Positions 7,257 to 17,388 of a DNA stretch of 64,000 nt are shown piece by piece (the stretch's first letter is position 1; every line of letters begins with the position of its first letter). Source of the DNA: Pseudolactococcus reticulitermitis. GTDB taxonomy: Bacteria > Bacillota > Bacilli > Lactobacillales > Streptococcaceae. Where the stretch lies: positions 397,991 through 461,990 of the forward strand of contig NZ_BEDT01000002.1 in assembly GCF_002260845.1 (NCBI RefSeq), written 5' to 3'. The translations under genes and the position numbers were made by a program. The notes beneath the pieces are model-generated. The model worked only from the letters and a program-made list of their open reading frames with translations. It had not been told where the DNA came from and ran no database searches.

Positions 7257-9097
7257 TGATACTTATCTCCAATCTTAGATTCAGATTCAACTTCTACGTA
7301 CTCATATCTATCTTCTAATATTTTTTCTATATCTAAAGCATTCCCTTTTTCATCAAGGTAAGTTTGGGTGTGGACAATGATGGGAATCAACTCCTCATAT
7401 AGCTTAGACGGTGTTATTCCATCGTTTTCTTCAACCAGTGATTGAATGATATTTATAATGTACTCTTTAGATTTTTCAGGCGCTACAACAGGTTCTAAAT
7501 TCGGTTTCACACTATTATCTTTGAAAAGTGTATACACAAAATCACCTGTCAGCGTGTTCATTTTATTGATTCCTTGCGTCCCTGAACTCACAGCTTGTTC
7601 TTGTAAGTTTATGTCGCACAAAATAAATCCAGCACGCTTAACGGCATCCATAACCCCTTTCCAAACGTTTAAATCGCGATTGTGAAAGGTGAATGAAACA
7701 TATCGCTTGTCTTTAAGCACCCTATGCATTTCTTTAAAAGTTGCTAACATTCTCTCACCATAGTCTACGTGATCTTTCTTTCTGTAACTATCGATGATAA
7801 TCTCGCTATCATAATCAACTGTAGTATCTAACCAGCTGTTCCAAAATTGACTCAGCGCTAAGTATGCGATACTTTCCCCGTATGGAGGATCAGTAAAAAT
7901 ATAGTCGATAGATTCGTTTTCCAAAAATTGCATTTTATTAGAGTTAGTGTTATATAAATCAATATAGTTATTATCAACATTTTCAAGTTCTAGCTTACCC
8001 TTGGCAATTGCATTAACTCTAAGTTTGAAACAATGAAAGATGTTTCGTTCAGTGTGGATTTTCGGAGTCCAAAATTTACTAATTACCCAGCCTGATTTAT
8101 ATGTTGCTTTTTCTAAATCGGCAGGCAGCATATTCGAAACATTCGCCAGCATACTGGTAAAGGTAAACATTAGCAAGCTTCGCATTTGCTCATTTTCAAC
8201 CAAAAATATATTATCTCGCAAATTCGACAAAATGATTAAAGCTCGATCCGTGAAAAGCTCATCTATCGATTCTTTGCCAGAGCGTTTAACATACTGTAAT
8301 ACCTTGTCTTTTGGATACTTAATCGAGCCATCTTTATCTAGCTTTCTCTTAAGTGCTCTTATTTGGTTTATCTTTTTTGAATCTTTGGCATCTACGTCTT
8401 TTACGAATACTCCGTCAAGTTTGCACTTCCCTTTAACCCTAACAAATTCACCGTTTTCCCAAATACCTATTTCAACATGCGCTGCATTTCCGCAAGACGG
8501 GCAAGTTGTTTCGTAAAGATGATTACACTCATCCGCTAGAGCATCTAGAATAGAATTTGCTAAACGTTTATATTCTTCTAAATCGACATCGGACACTGTG
8601 TTTTCAGCAATAAATTTCGACATAGGATTAATATCGACACCAACCCCAACACGTTTCGCCTTACAAGCCTCGATTGGAACAATTCCCGAACCCATGAAAG
8701 GATCTAAAACAACATCTCCTGGAGATGTATAATTTTCAATATAATCAGCCACAACATTATGAGGTTTGCGCCCCCAATATTTATGCATCAAATAGTGAGC
8801 CGGATGAGATTTAGCACTTATATTTTTCATTTTAGCGTTCTTATTACCACCACTACTAGGAATATTATTGTCATTCAAGCCCTCTGAAACATAAAAATTG
8901 TTTCTAAAATCAATGACATCCGATTTGTAGAATTTTCGATAATTGGTTTCCTGTACCTTTACGCAACGTAATTTCCCGGCATCGGCTAATCTTCTAACTG
9001 TATTACTTGACACTTCCAAAATAGTAGCAGCTTTATTAACTCCTATGAGCTCATTACTAGATATATTTTTATTATCCAAGTCTTCCAACCCTCCCAA
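7238..9097 (-). CDS. DNA adenine/N4-cytosine methyltransferase with N-terminal DNA-binding domain
   Basis: A 619-residue amino-methyltransferase. The N-terminus (residues about 18-65) is a MerR/excisionase-like helix-turn-helix (INKAATILEVSSNTVRRLADAGKL type). HKYWGRKPHN lies near 105-114, SAM motif I LDPFMGSG at 131-138, a Zn-ribbon-like CPSCG at 199-203 and the catalytic DPPY at 403-406. Motif I before a long middle region before DPPY suggests the alpha order, and the HKYWGRKPHN/DPFMGSG combination resembles the Zn-ribbon adenine-specific methylases (COG1743 type). The first in-frame start is a TTG at 9097; a GGAGGG at 9094-9089 fits a TTG at 9079 better. It partners the C5 enzyme that follows. 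Confidence 0.88.
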   Translation of the reverse strand: MGGLEDLDNKNISSNELIGVNKAATILEVSSNTVRRLADAGKLRCVKVQETNYRKFYKSDVIDFRNNFYVSEGLNDNNIPSSGGNKNAKMKNISAKSHPAHYLMHKYWGRKPHNVVADYIENYTSPGDVVLDPFMGSGIVPIEACKAKRVGVGVDINPMSKFIAENTVSDVDLEEYKRLANSILDALADECNHLYETTCPSCGNAAHVEIGIWENGEFVRVKGKCKLDGVFVKDVDAKDSKKINQIRALKRKLDKDGSIKYPKDKVLQYVKRSGKESIDELFTDRALIILSNLRDNIFLVENEQMRSLLMFTFTSMLANVSNMLPADLEKATYKSGWVISKFWTPKIHTERNIFHCFKLRVNAIAKGKLELENVDNNYIDLYNTNSNKMQFLENESIDYIFTDPPYGESIAYLALSQFWNSWLDTTVDYDSEIIIDSYRKKDHVDYGERMLATFKEMHRVLKDKRYVSFTFHNRDLNVWKGVMDAVKRAGFILCDINLQEQAVSSGTQGINKMNTLTGDFVYTLFKDNSVKPNLEPVVAPEKSKEYIINIIQSLVEENDGITPSKLYEELIPIIVHTQTYLDEKGNALDIEKILEDRYEYVEVESESKIGDKYQWQQKE

Positions 9098-9278
9098 TTA
9101 TTTAGTAACATTATAGCATATAGGCAACTTCTTTTCAACATAGATTTATTAATATTGCCGCTTTTTATTTTTATCAGTATTTATTCAGGTTTTCGCACAA
9201 CTAATCTTGACACCCTTAGGAAACACCACCCTTTTGTGATATAATAGAATTAACATTAATTACTTTTGGAGATGCAAG
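9098..9278. promoter_or_regulatory. Divergent promoter region between methylation and restriction operons
   Basis: Both directions carry an extended -10. Leftwards TGCTATAAT has its TATAAT complement at 9110-9115. Rightwards TGATATAAT has its TATAAT at 9240-9245, followed by a GGAGA ribosome binding site before ATG 9279. A TTGACA at about 9208 is too far from the rightward -10 to be its -35. The methylation operon can therefore be expressed independently of the nuclease genes, which suits establishment of a restriction system. Confidence 0.65.
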
Positions 9279-10814
9279 ATGACAGTTAATTTCGATAAAA
9301 CTCTAGAGGATATTTCTCTTTTCATGCAGGAACAAGGTTTTTTCTACAGTGATGAACAGATTTACGATTTTTATACCTCTCTGATAACCAAGCCATTTGT
9401 CATTCTCTCTGGAATCAGTGGATCTGGGAAGTCAAAGATTGCCGACCTGTTCGCTGAATACATGGGAATAGCGTACGAAAACGAAGATAACTATGAACTA
9501 ATCGCGGTCAAACCTAACTGGACGGATAATCGCGGTATTTTCGGGTATCACAACTTGTTAAACGACACCTATCAAATAACCCCCACTTTAAAATTATTTT
9601 TACGAGCAAAAGCTAATCCTGAAAAGCCCTACTTTCTTGTGCTTGACGAGATGAATTTAGCCAAAGTGGAATACTATTTTTCCGACTTTTTAAGCTTAAT
9701 CGAGAGTCGGAGAGAGACTAAAAGCCAATCTTTTTCGAGCGACTTCGTTTCTGTAAAAAGCACACTTGGCGGGAATATAACTCTGTCGCAAGCTATAATT
9801 TTATCTGCCATTCAAATGGGGGACAACAAGTTTCGCAGCGTGGAAGACTATCGAGAAACACCCATAGCTAAATGGTGGCTAGACACTATATCTACAGGTT
9901 CTAACCCAACTGCGCAATTTCGTTCTGAACTAAATCAAGATCGCAAAGGAACTCTCCCCAACGGCCTAAAAGCCGATGGAAGTCGCCTTGCTGGCAAAGC
10001 ATTCTGGGCTGAACCTCAAGGTAACTCATATAAACTAAAATCATTTTCCGAAATGGATGATCCTACTAGAGCGCAATTTAGTAAAATCAGAAATGCATTC
10101 GTGACAGAAACGAATTCAATTAAGCAAGGTAAAATCGACCTGCACAATTTTGAGCATCCGCTTAAAACCGTTGAAACTCAAGATGACTATATAGATTCTT
10201 TAATCAACGATGAAGGCTATTATGTGCCCTCTGCAATTGAAATACCTTTGAATGTATTTGTGATTGGCACCGTGAACGTTGACGAAACTACGTATATGTT
10301 CAGCCCTAAAGTCTTGGATAGAAGTAACGTTATAGAGTTAAATGACATCGATTTATTCGCCGCTTTTGATTACGGAACAAAACCATCAATTAGCCATACT
10401 TTACCACCCAAAAGTAACGCTCCTTTCTCGTTCGATATTTCATTAGCAACAACAAAAGATACAAAAGAATTAACGCGACTATATCCTACCGAATTCAAAA
10501 TACTTATATCAGCTTTCGATATTTTAAAAGACAAAAACAAGCACTTCGGCTATCGTGTTTTCAACGAAATCAGCTCATTTGTCTTAAATTATTGCGGCAG
10601 TAGCTCTGCTTCAACGGATGTTATCTCTGCAATTGACTTGCAAATCCTACAAAAAGTATTGCCTAAAATCAGTGGCTCAGACGATGAAATATCTACTATT
10701 ATAGTTGCCTTGCTAGACTTATCTACTGAGAAAAACTTAGTACGCTCTGCAGCTAAATTAGCTAAGATGCAAAATTCGCTTAACCTAGTCGGTTATGCAA
10801 CATTCATCGAGTAG
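9279..10814 (+). CDS. McrB-like AAA NTPase, restriction subunit
   Basis: A 511-residue AAA+ protein of the McrB type. Walker A GISGSGKS lies at residues 45-52, Walker B LVLDEMN at 120-126 followed by AKVEYYFSDFLSLIESR, which is typical of the family, and the sensor/GTPase-like segment TVNVDETT at 331-338 with FSPKVLDRSN. A long insertion separates Walker B from this sensor. There is no N-terminal DNA-binding domain like that of E. coli McrB, so target choice may lie elsewhere. It is immediately followed by the nuclease gene, with which it should form an NTP-driven translocating endonuclease, as described for LlaJI and McrBC. Confidence 0.85.
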   Translation: MTVNFDKTLEDISLFMQEQGFFYSDEQIYDFYTSLITKPFVILSGISGSGKSKIADLFAEYMGIAYENEDNYELIAVKPNWTDNRGIFGYHNLLNDTYQITPTLKLFLRAKANPEKPYFLVLDEMNLAKVEYYFSDFLSLIESRRETKSQSFSSDFVSVKSTLGGNITLSQAIILSAIQMGDNKFRSVEDYRETPIAKWWLDTISTGSNPTAQFRSELNQDRKGTLPNGLKADGSRLAGKAFWAEPQGNSYKLKSFSEMDDPTRAQFSKIRNAFVTETNSIKQGKIDLHNFEHPLKTVETQDDYIDSLINDEGYYVPSAIEIPLNVFVIGTVNVDETTYMFSPKVLDRSNVIELNDIDLFAAFDYGTKPSISHTLPPKSNAPFSFDISLATTKDTKELTRLYPTEFKILISAFDILKDKNKHFGYRVFNEISSFVLNYCGSSSASTDVISAIDLQILQKVLPKISGSDDEISTIIVALLDLSTEKNLVRSAAKLAKMQNSLNLVGYATFIE

Positions 10815-12452
10815 GTGACTTTTATGGAATATTACAAAGCTATAAAATTTGAACGCTTCATTTTGTTTTCAAGTATAACTAGCGACAAAGAACTAGACCA
10901 GCTAGAAAATAGCTGTGAGACTACTATCAGCTGCGACGAATCAAACTCAGATATCCGGGTAGATTCCAGCGGGATAGTTCATCTTTACGAATGGACATCT
11001 TACAACATAGTTGGTTTATCCAATGCTCCCCTCAACAAAGACGATTATTTTTATAGCGGACTTATCGGCCGCCATAATTCTGGAACTATTTTATTTAAAA
11101 ATTTTATCGGGAAAGCAAAATTTAGAGATGTTGTCTTTGTCGTTGAATCAAAAAAAATGGATACCCATGATGTTGAAAAACTGATAAGCGAGATTGACGA
11201 GCGGGTACAGGCTACTATCTCTCAATTCTTTTCAAGTAGAGGGATATCCCAAGGAGTTTTCAAGAAAAACAAAGATAAATTTCAAGATTTTTATGTATAC
11301 CAAAAATTGTATCATTCCTTAAAGCAGGGGAATATTACGAGATTCGCAAAATTCATAGCGACCAATCCAAACAGCCAATTTATAAAGAATGTTACCCAAA
11401 AACATATTACTCAGATCAAAAACGTTTCACCCGAAAGTATTATGGATGTTTTCTCAGGAAACACTCCCTTGTCCAAATCTAATAGCAAACCATCATTGTC
11501 GCAAAAATTCTCAGGCAATGTCCCTTTAGTTATGAATGAACATATAAACGTTGTCACAACAGACATAAATGAAAATCAGTTTGTGAAATTTTTTCTAAAA
11601 CTTTCTCTTAAAATATTGAGCCATTTTATACTTGAACTTTCGGAACGGGATTCAGAAAACACCTCTAAAAATGCTCTCTTGATAGGCGAATTGCACGATT
11701 ATAGAGATGCGATTCAGCAGCTCTTAAAACTGGATTTTTATAAGAATGTCTCTAATCTCAACTTATTAAACCATTCTAGCACCGCCCTTACAAAGCAATA
11801 TGGTTATAAGCAACTTTACAACGAATTTATAAACTTAAAACAAACCCCCACTAGTTGTTTCGATACATCTTCTTTAATAGACTTGTTCGAGAATAAATCT
11901 ATCGATAAACTATATGAATACGTAAGTTTATTTAGACTTGTTGACATTTTAGAAAAAATCTATTCGTCACCATCTAATTCGACTATTACTGTCGCCTCTA
12001 CTCAGAAGATATACACCTTATCTTTAGGCGAAGATAACGGTAGCGTTGAGTTTACCTTTAAAGGCAATGACACCTTATATTCAACAAAACTTTTATTTCA
12101 ACATTCATTCACTCTTAAAAATAATGACTCCTACTCCGTTGAATTCAAGCCTGATTTCACTTTACAGGTTTTTATAGGAGGAGAAACTAAATACTATCAC
12201 TTTGATTCGAAATTCAGAGTTTCTTATGATGAGTCTAGCAAAAATGATGACATCGTAAAAATGCATGCCTATAGAGATGGCATTACCGACACAGTTGGAT
12301 CCTTTGTTTTGTTCCCCGGACAAGTTGACAATCTATTTATTGTCGGTGATTCGTATCCATATCAGGGTGTTGGATCTTTTCCTTTGAACCCCGATGATAG
12401 ATTTGACACCATATTAGAAGACGCGCTTTTTAAAATCGTTTCACGCATTTGA
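10815..12452 (+). CDS. DUF2357/McrC-like PD-(D/E)XK restriction nuclease
   Basis: A 545-residue partner of the McrB-like NTPase. The N-terminal and central parts are helical and match the DUF2357 style. The C-terminus holds a PD-(D/E)XK core: PDFTL with Asp447, then strand KYYHFDSKFR with Asp464 and Lys466, then KMHAYRD. The first GTG touches the upstream stop; ATG 10824 with TAGGTG before it is the likelier start (542 residues). By analogy to LlaJI R2 or McrC it delivers the cleavage. Together with the two methylases on the other strand it forms a complete-looking multi-subunit restriction-modification system. Confidence 0.8.
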   Translation: MTFMEYYKAIKFERFILFSSITSDKELDQLENSCETTISCDESNSDIRVDSSGIVHLYEWTSYNIVGLSNAPLNKDDYFYSGLIGRHNSGTILFKNFIGKAKFRDVVFVVESKKMDTHDVEKLISEIDERVQATISQFFSSRGISQGVFKKNKDKFQDFYVYQKLYHSLKQGNITRFAKFIATNPNSQFIKNVTQKHITQIKNVSPESIMDVFSGNTPLSKSNSKPSLSQKFSGNVPLVMNEHINVVTTDINENQFVKFFLKLSLKILSHFILELSERDSENTSKNALLIGELHDYRDAIQQLLKLDFYKNVSNLNLLNHSSTALTKQYGYKQLYNEFINLKQTPTSCFDTSSLIDLFENKSIDKLYEYVSLFRLVDILEKIYSSPSNSTITVASTQKIYTLSLGEDNGSVEFTFKGNDTLYSTKLLFQHSFTLKNNDSYSVEFKPDFTLQVFIGGETKYYHFDSKFRVSYDESSKNDDIVKMHAYRDGITDTVGSFVLFPGQVDNLFIVGDSYPYQGVGSFPLNPDDRFDTILEDALFKIVSRI

Positions 12453-12626
12453 ATTTGCTGACAAGCCTACATCTTTCTTCTATACCCCACCCCTAATTTT
12501 TACCGATTTATCATTACGCTATACTCAACCCTAACCTCTATTTTCGACAAAAATCACAACAAAAAAAGGCTTCAGCGCAATCTGGCAGATATGCCAGAAA
12601 ACGCTGAAGCCTTATATTATATAGGG
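12453..12626. terminator. Spacer with leftward terminator-like double hairpin
   Basis: No gene. A 12-bp stem AAGGCTTCAGCG / CGCTGAAGCCTT (12566-12577 with 12602-12613) encloses a second hairpin TCTGGCA / TGCCAGA (12581-12598). The T-run is on the leftward strand (bases 12561-12567), so it terminates transcripts coming from the rlmD remnant rather than the restriction genes. A 14-base string at 12523-12536 recurs exactly at 13863-13876 in the same position relative to intact rlmD. Confidence 0.7.
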
Positions 12627-12700
12627 TTAAACTAGTCTTTTGCTATCATCTGCAATGTTCTCAACATGGTGGGTCTGCGGAAAGTGGTCGACTGGCAGAA
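12627..12700 (-). pseudogene. 3' remnant of a second RlmD/RlmC-type 23S rRNA methyltransferase gene
   Basis: Reading leftwards the frame gives LPVDHFPQTHHVENIADDS plus KRLV and a stop at 12629-12627. This matches the end of the intact enzyme at 13975 ([20 protein letters not shown]), including the FPQTHH(V/I)E signature. Nothing upstream of it encodes the rest. It is too diverged to be a fresh copy and is followed by its own terminator, so it is the scar of a paralogue lost by deletion or by the insertion of the material to its right. Confidence 0.75.
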
Positions 12701-12944
12701 AACACCCCCTTACACACCCCCTCGATTTAAATATCTCGAGCAAGCACACCCCACTAAACACCCCTAGCCTCAGCGGAATAAACGGAAAAATCAACGTTCC
12801 ACACCCCTACACCCCCTACGAAATCGAACGTCGTCACCAAACATAAAAAACGACAAACAAAAAGACCTTCAACTCCCAACTGCGAGCGGAAAGCCTATAT
12901 ACAAGCCATTTCAATCCTATTTCTTTGTATCAACCTAGCGATGA
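12701..12944. other. Non-coding, C-rich strand-biased spacer
   Basis: I see no gene here. From about 12701 to 12820 the + strand is very rich in A and C, with many copies of (A)CACCCC-like words; an ORF across it (12640-12846) is a product of this bias. It separates the rlmD remnant from the truncated HsdM gene. Confidence 0.6.
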
Positions 12945-13346
12945 TTATATCGATTTCGGCGCTAAATTTAAGCTTTTCAGAATATCTTGAACCCGATTAG
13001 AATAACCTTCTAGATAACTCTCAAAGTTAGTTTTGATGTTATCTGGCTCATCTAGCAAGTTTTTTAACGTAAATTTGCTGGCGTTGTAATACTTATAGCC
13101 GGAGATGGACTCCAATACCTGTTTAGGGGTATTTTGATTTTTTGCATAGGCTTCTACCACGCTTTGTTTCGTAGGTAGCAGAGCAGCCTCAAGTCTTGCA
13201 ATGACAAATAGCGGAATGATGACATCTCGGTATTTATCAGCACGATAAGCGCCACGAAGTGTGTTTGCAATTGACCAAACCATATTCACTTCATTTGAAA
13301 TATTGATGTCATTTGATTGAAAGATTGGTAGTTTACTATTATTCAT
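12945..13346 (-). pseudogene. Truncated HsdM-type methyltransferase (N-terminal domain only)
   Basis: About 133 residues from ATG 13346, which has a GGAGA eight bases upstream (an in-frame ATG at 13361 is less likely). The sequence is the HsdM N-terminal helical domain: VWSIANTLRGAYRADKYRDV, then IIPLFVIARLEA, and later FESYLEGYSNRVQDIL. In full-length type I (or similar) methylases the SAM-binding NPPF domain follows; here the frame stops after SLNLAPKSI. It overlaps the end of the XRE regulator gene by eight bases. It cannot methylate by itself, so it is either a decayed gene or a residual stand-alone domain. Confidence 0.75.
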
Positions 13347-13557
13347 TTTCGCTTTCTCCATTCTCTATGTTCACAATATCGCCAAAATCGACTTTAAGCG
13401 CCTCAGCTATCTTCACCAATGACTCCATCGCCACAGGTTCATCTTTTCCAAGTTTCGCAATTACATTGGCGCTAACTCCCGATAATTCCTTTAATTGGGT
13501 TCTATTAAGATCTTTATCAATCAGTAATTTCCACAATCTTTTATATGATATTGGCAT
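13339..13557 (-). CDS. XRE-family helix-turn-helix regulator
   Basis: A 72-residue Cro/CI-type DNA-binding protein. The helix-turn-helix lies around residues 18-40 (NRTQLKELSGVSANVIAKLG), followed by the helices VKIAEALKVDFGDIV. The opening MPISYKRLWKLLIDKD is a form I associate with small regulators placed in front of hsdM-type genes. It has a GAGGTG ribosome binding site and a TGATATAAT extended -10 (13606-13601 on the minus strand). It seems intact although its partner methylase is truncated. Confidence 0.85.
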   Translation of the reverse strand: MPISYKRLWKLLIDKDLNRTQLKELSGVSANVIAKLGKDEPVAMESLVKIAEALKVDFGDIVNIENGESENE

Positions 13558-13600
13558 TTTTTCACCTCAATCTTTCTACTTTTGTTCAATACCTGCTGAT

Positions 13601-13610
13601 ATTATATCAC
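13601..13610 (-). promoter_or_regulatory. Extended -10 promoter of the XRE-hsdM remnant
   Basis: TG-A-TATAAT reading leftwards, set within a small dyad (GATAT/ATATC), about 45 bases upstream of the XRE start. No convincing -35. Confidence 0.55.
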
Positions 13611-13974
13611 AATATGCTAAAATAATCTCACAGATATGCAATTTTTATGATAAAAAAACTGCCTATTCGGCTATTTGTGCTAATGCAAATTGTTTAGCGA
13701 ATTGCAAGTTTTGTCAAAAATATTCTAAACGTCACAAAAAGGAAACGTTACTTGTAATTTTGTTCTATGATTTTACTTTCTTCGCAAAATAATCTCCTTA
13801 TCAATCTAATACCAAAAAAACATCCAACCTACTCACTCAGCTCCCAAATAACCAAGCCGCACACTCAACCCTAACCCCTAAACCCACGCTAAAACTCCGT
13901 TTCAGGCACTAAAAAAGCTCCCTAGACACAAGTCCAGAAAGCCTGAGAAACCCTATAAACAAAAGGTTCAAGCC
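13611..13974. terminator. Spacer with rlmD terminator
   Basis: No gene seen. At 13917-13942 a leftward stem-loop (GCTTTCTGGAC / GTCTAGGGAGC, several G-U pairs, loop TTGT) is followed on that strand by six T (bases 13916-13911); it ends rlmD transcription. The string at 13863-13876 repeats one at 12523-12536. The part 13611-13800 is A/T-rich with no supportable ORF. Confidence 0.65.
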
Positions 13975-15351
<1,377 letters not shown>

Positions 15352-15384
15352 TCACATCTTGGCAGGTGTCGCGCTAATCACAAC

Positions 15385-15412
15385 AAAAAAACGAGCTACA
15401 AACTCGTTTTTT
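15385..15412. terminator. Terminator at the end of the murB-pot operon
   Basis: AAAAAACGAG / CTCGTTTTTT perfect repeat with a seven-base loop, after the last gene of the leftward operon and just upstream of rlmD. Confidence 0.88.
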
Positions 15413-15425
15413 CTAGTTTCATCTA

Positions 15426-15686
15426 TCAATCCTTCCAATCCCACCAATTTTGTTTGTCAGCAGGTAGTGCACCGTCATGATTGGCATAGAAGACAGCTAA
15501 GCGATAAGTATAAAGAACGCATCTATCTAGCTCACCTTCCCCCAGTCCTTGTGCCAAACAATCCGCAACATAGATTGCTTCTGGGCTATGATTTCGCAAG
15601 GAGGCAATCGTTGGAAAACCTGCTTTGGTCAGGTGCTCCGCCATTTTCATACCGATGCCGGGTATTTTCATTAAATCAGTGGTCAT
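15426..15686 (-). CDS. Helix-hairpin-helix protein, Cdd1-like
   Basis: An 86-residue protein with an N-terminal helix-hairpin-helix (KIPGIGMKMAEHLTKAGFPTI), the motif that contacts DNA backbone, followed by YVADCLAQGLGEGELDRCVLYTYRLAVFYA and a Trp-rich end (NWWDWKD). This arrangement matches the Pathogenicity locus (Cdd1) family of small HhH proteins, whose function is not known. It starts eight bases after the potD stop, so it is the ninth and last gene of the operon. Link to polyamine transport is only positional. Confidence 0.75.
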   Translation of the reverse strand: MTTDLMKIPGIGMKMAEHLTKAGFPTIASLRNHSPEAIYVADCLAQGLGEGELDRCVLYTYRLAVFYANHDGALPADKQNWWDWKD

Positions 15687-15694
15687 TTTGTCAC

Positions 15695-16768
15695 CTACTT
15701 CCGATACATCTTAAACTCTAAAAACAAATCGTTGTAAATCCCTAGGTATTCAGGGCCAAGATTTCGATAGACTTCCAGATTTTTCATAGCCGTGGCATCT
15801 GGGTAGAAAGCTCTATCTGACGTGATTGTCTTAGGCAATAAAGCCTCGGCTTTCATGTTTGGTGTGGCATAGCCAACGTATTCTGCATTTTTAGCTGCAT
15901 TTTCAGGTTTCAGCATAAAATTGATAAAGGCGTAAGCCGCAGCATAGTTCTTCGCTGTTTTTGGAATCACGATATTGTCAAACCAGAGATTTGAGCCCTC
16001 ACTTGGGACGACATAATGCAGATGCTCGTTTTCACTGACCATTTCTGCCGCCTCCCCTGAAAACGTGACTGCCACTGCCGCTTCGTTGTTAATCATATAC
16101 TGCTTAATTTCATCAGCAACAATGGCTTTAACATTAGGCGTTAAAGATTTGAGATGGTTATAAGCCTTATTCAGCTGCCCCATATCTTTTGAGTTGACGC
16201 TATCACCTTGCTCATTAAGCGCAAGCCCAATCACTTCACGCGCCCCATCAATCAACATCAGATTATTTTGATACTCAGGCGACCATAAATCCCGCCAATG
16301 CTCAGGTGGCGTCTGTACCATCGTGTCATTATAGGTAATCCCAAGCGTCCCCCAGAAATAAGGAATCGAGTAAACATTGCCCTGATCAAAACTTTGATTT
16401 AAAAACCGAGGATTGATATGCGCTAAGCCCTTGATTTTCGAATGGTCAAGCCGATTTAAAAGCTTCTCCGACTTCATCTTATCAATCATGTACTCGCTGG
16501 GAATGGCAATATCATAAGTCGTCCCACCCTGCTTAATTTTCGTGTACATGGCTTCATTGGAATCAAAAGTCACATAATTGACCTTGTAACCCGTCTCTTT
16601 TTCGAAACTTTTCAGTAAACTTTCATCGATATAATCGCCCCAGTTGTAAATGGTAAGCTGGTTACTGATCGCAGAACTGCCGCTATCCGCGGATAATTTA
16701 ACGGCTAAGAGGCCAAGCACGGCAATAATCGCAAGGACACCTCCCATAAAGTAGACTAATCTTTTCAT
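15695..16768 (-). CDS. potD: Spermidine/putrescine ABC transporter substrate-binding protein
   Basis: A 357-residue extracellular polyamine-binding protein. The N-terminus holds a hydrophobic anchor (LVYFMGGVLAIIAVLGLLAV) without a lipobox Cys, so it is likely anchored by an uncleaved segment. The mature part starts LTIYNWGDYIDESLL, the PotD/PotF opening, and continues with FDSNEAMYTKIKQGGTTYDIAIPS and the substrate-site region. Together with PotA, PotB and PotC it forms the importer. Unusually, two other genes separate it from potC. Confidence 0.95.
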   Translation of the reverse strand: MKRLVYFMGGVLAIIAVLGLLAVKLSADSGSSAISNQLTIYNWGDYIDESLLKSFEKETGYKVNYVTFDSNEAMYTKIKQGGTTYDIAIPSEYMIDKMKSEKLLNRLDHSKIKGLAHINPRFLNQSFDQGNVYSIPYFWGTLGITYNDTMVQTPPEHWRDLWSPEYQNNLMLIDGAREVIGLALNEQGDSVNSKDMGQLNKAYNHLKSLTPNVKAIVADEIKQYMINNEAAVAVTFSGEAAEMVSENEHLHYVVPSEGSNLWFDNIVIPKTAKNYAAAYAFINFMLKPENAAKNAEYVGYATPNMKAEALLPKTITSDRAFYPDATAMKNLEVYRNLGPEYLGIYNDLFLEFKMYRK

Positions 16769-17344
16769 TTATTGACTGCTATCACCGAAATTAACATTGG
16801 GGGCATCTTTGGCAGACTCAGCCGCTTTGAAATAGTCTTTTTTAGTCGCACCACGCATCCCTGCGACGATAGATGTTGGGAAAAGTGAAATTTTGGTGTT
16901 ATAAGATTTGACAGCATCATTATAATTCTTCCGCGCAACCGTAATACGATTTTCAGTCCCTGCTAATTCATCTGCTAACTGCGTGAATTGTTTGTCCGCC
17001 TTGATATCAGGATAGCTAACTTGCAAGCGTAGCAAACCATTCAAAGCTGAGCTCATTTGATTGCTAGCTGTTGCCTTATCAGAAACCGTTTCAGCTTTAC
17101 TCATGGCACTTTGAGCAGTCGAAATGGCGGTAAAGATTTTTTCTTCATGCGTTGCATACCCCTTAACCGTTTCGACCAAGTTAGGGATTAAGTCGTTCCG
17201 TCGTTGCAGTTGCGTATCAATATCAGCATAGGCTGAATCGACACTATTTTCTTCTTTCGTAATCCCATTGCCAATGCTGAAAAAGGCAACAATCACAATG
17301 ACAAGGACTGCTAAAATACCAATGACTAGGCTATTTTTCTTCAT
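16769..17344 (-). CDS. lemA: LemA family protein
   Basis: About 191 residues from ATG 17344. One N-terminal membrane segment (VIGILAVLVIVIVAFFSIGN) is followed by a long helical domain with the LemA hallmark QRRNDLIPNLVETVKGYATHE and NYNDAVKSYNTKISLFP. LemA proteins are membrane-anchored helical bundles of unclear function that commonly pair with TPM-domain proteins, as here. It stops one base before potD begins, so translational coupling is likely. Confidence 0.92.
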   Translation of the reverse strand: MKKNSLVIGILAVLVIVIVAFFSIGNGITKEENSVDSAYADIDTQLQRRNDLIPNLVETVKGYATHEEKIFTAISTAQSAMSKAETVSDKATASNQMSSALNGLLRLQVSYPDIKADKQFTQLADELAGTENRITVARKNYNDAVKSYNTKISLFPTSIVAGMRGATKKDYFKAAESAKDAPNVNFGDSSQ

Positions 17345-17388
17345 AAAATTCATCTTTTTTCTCTTTTCTATCTTGTAAAGTCAATCTT

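Noticed and set aside
12640..12846. 68-codon + strand ORF in the C-rich spacer
   Set aside because: It lacks a ribosome binding site, has low-complexity His/Pro/Thr content from the C-rich strand, and overlaps the antisense of the rlmD remnant.
13313..13792. 159-codon + strand ORF over the XRE gene and its upstream region
   Set aside because: It is antisense to the well-supported XRE gene and HsdM start, and its upstream part has no ribosome binding site.
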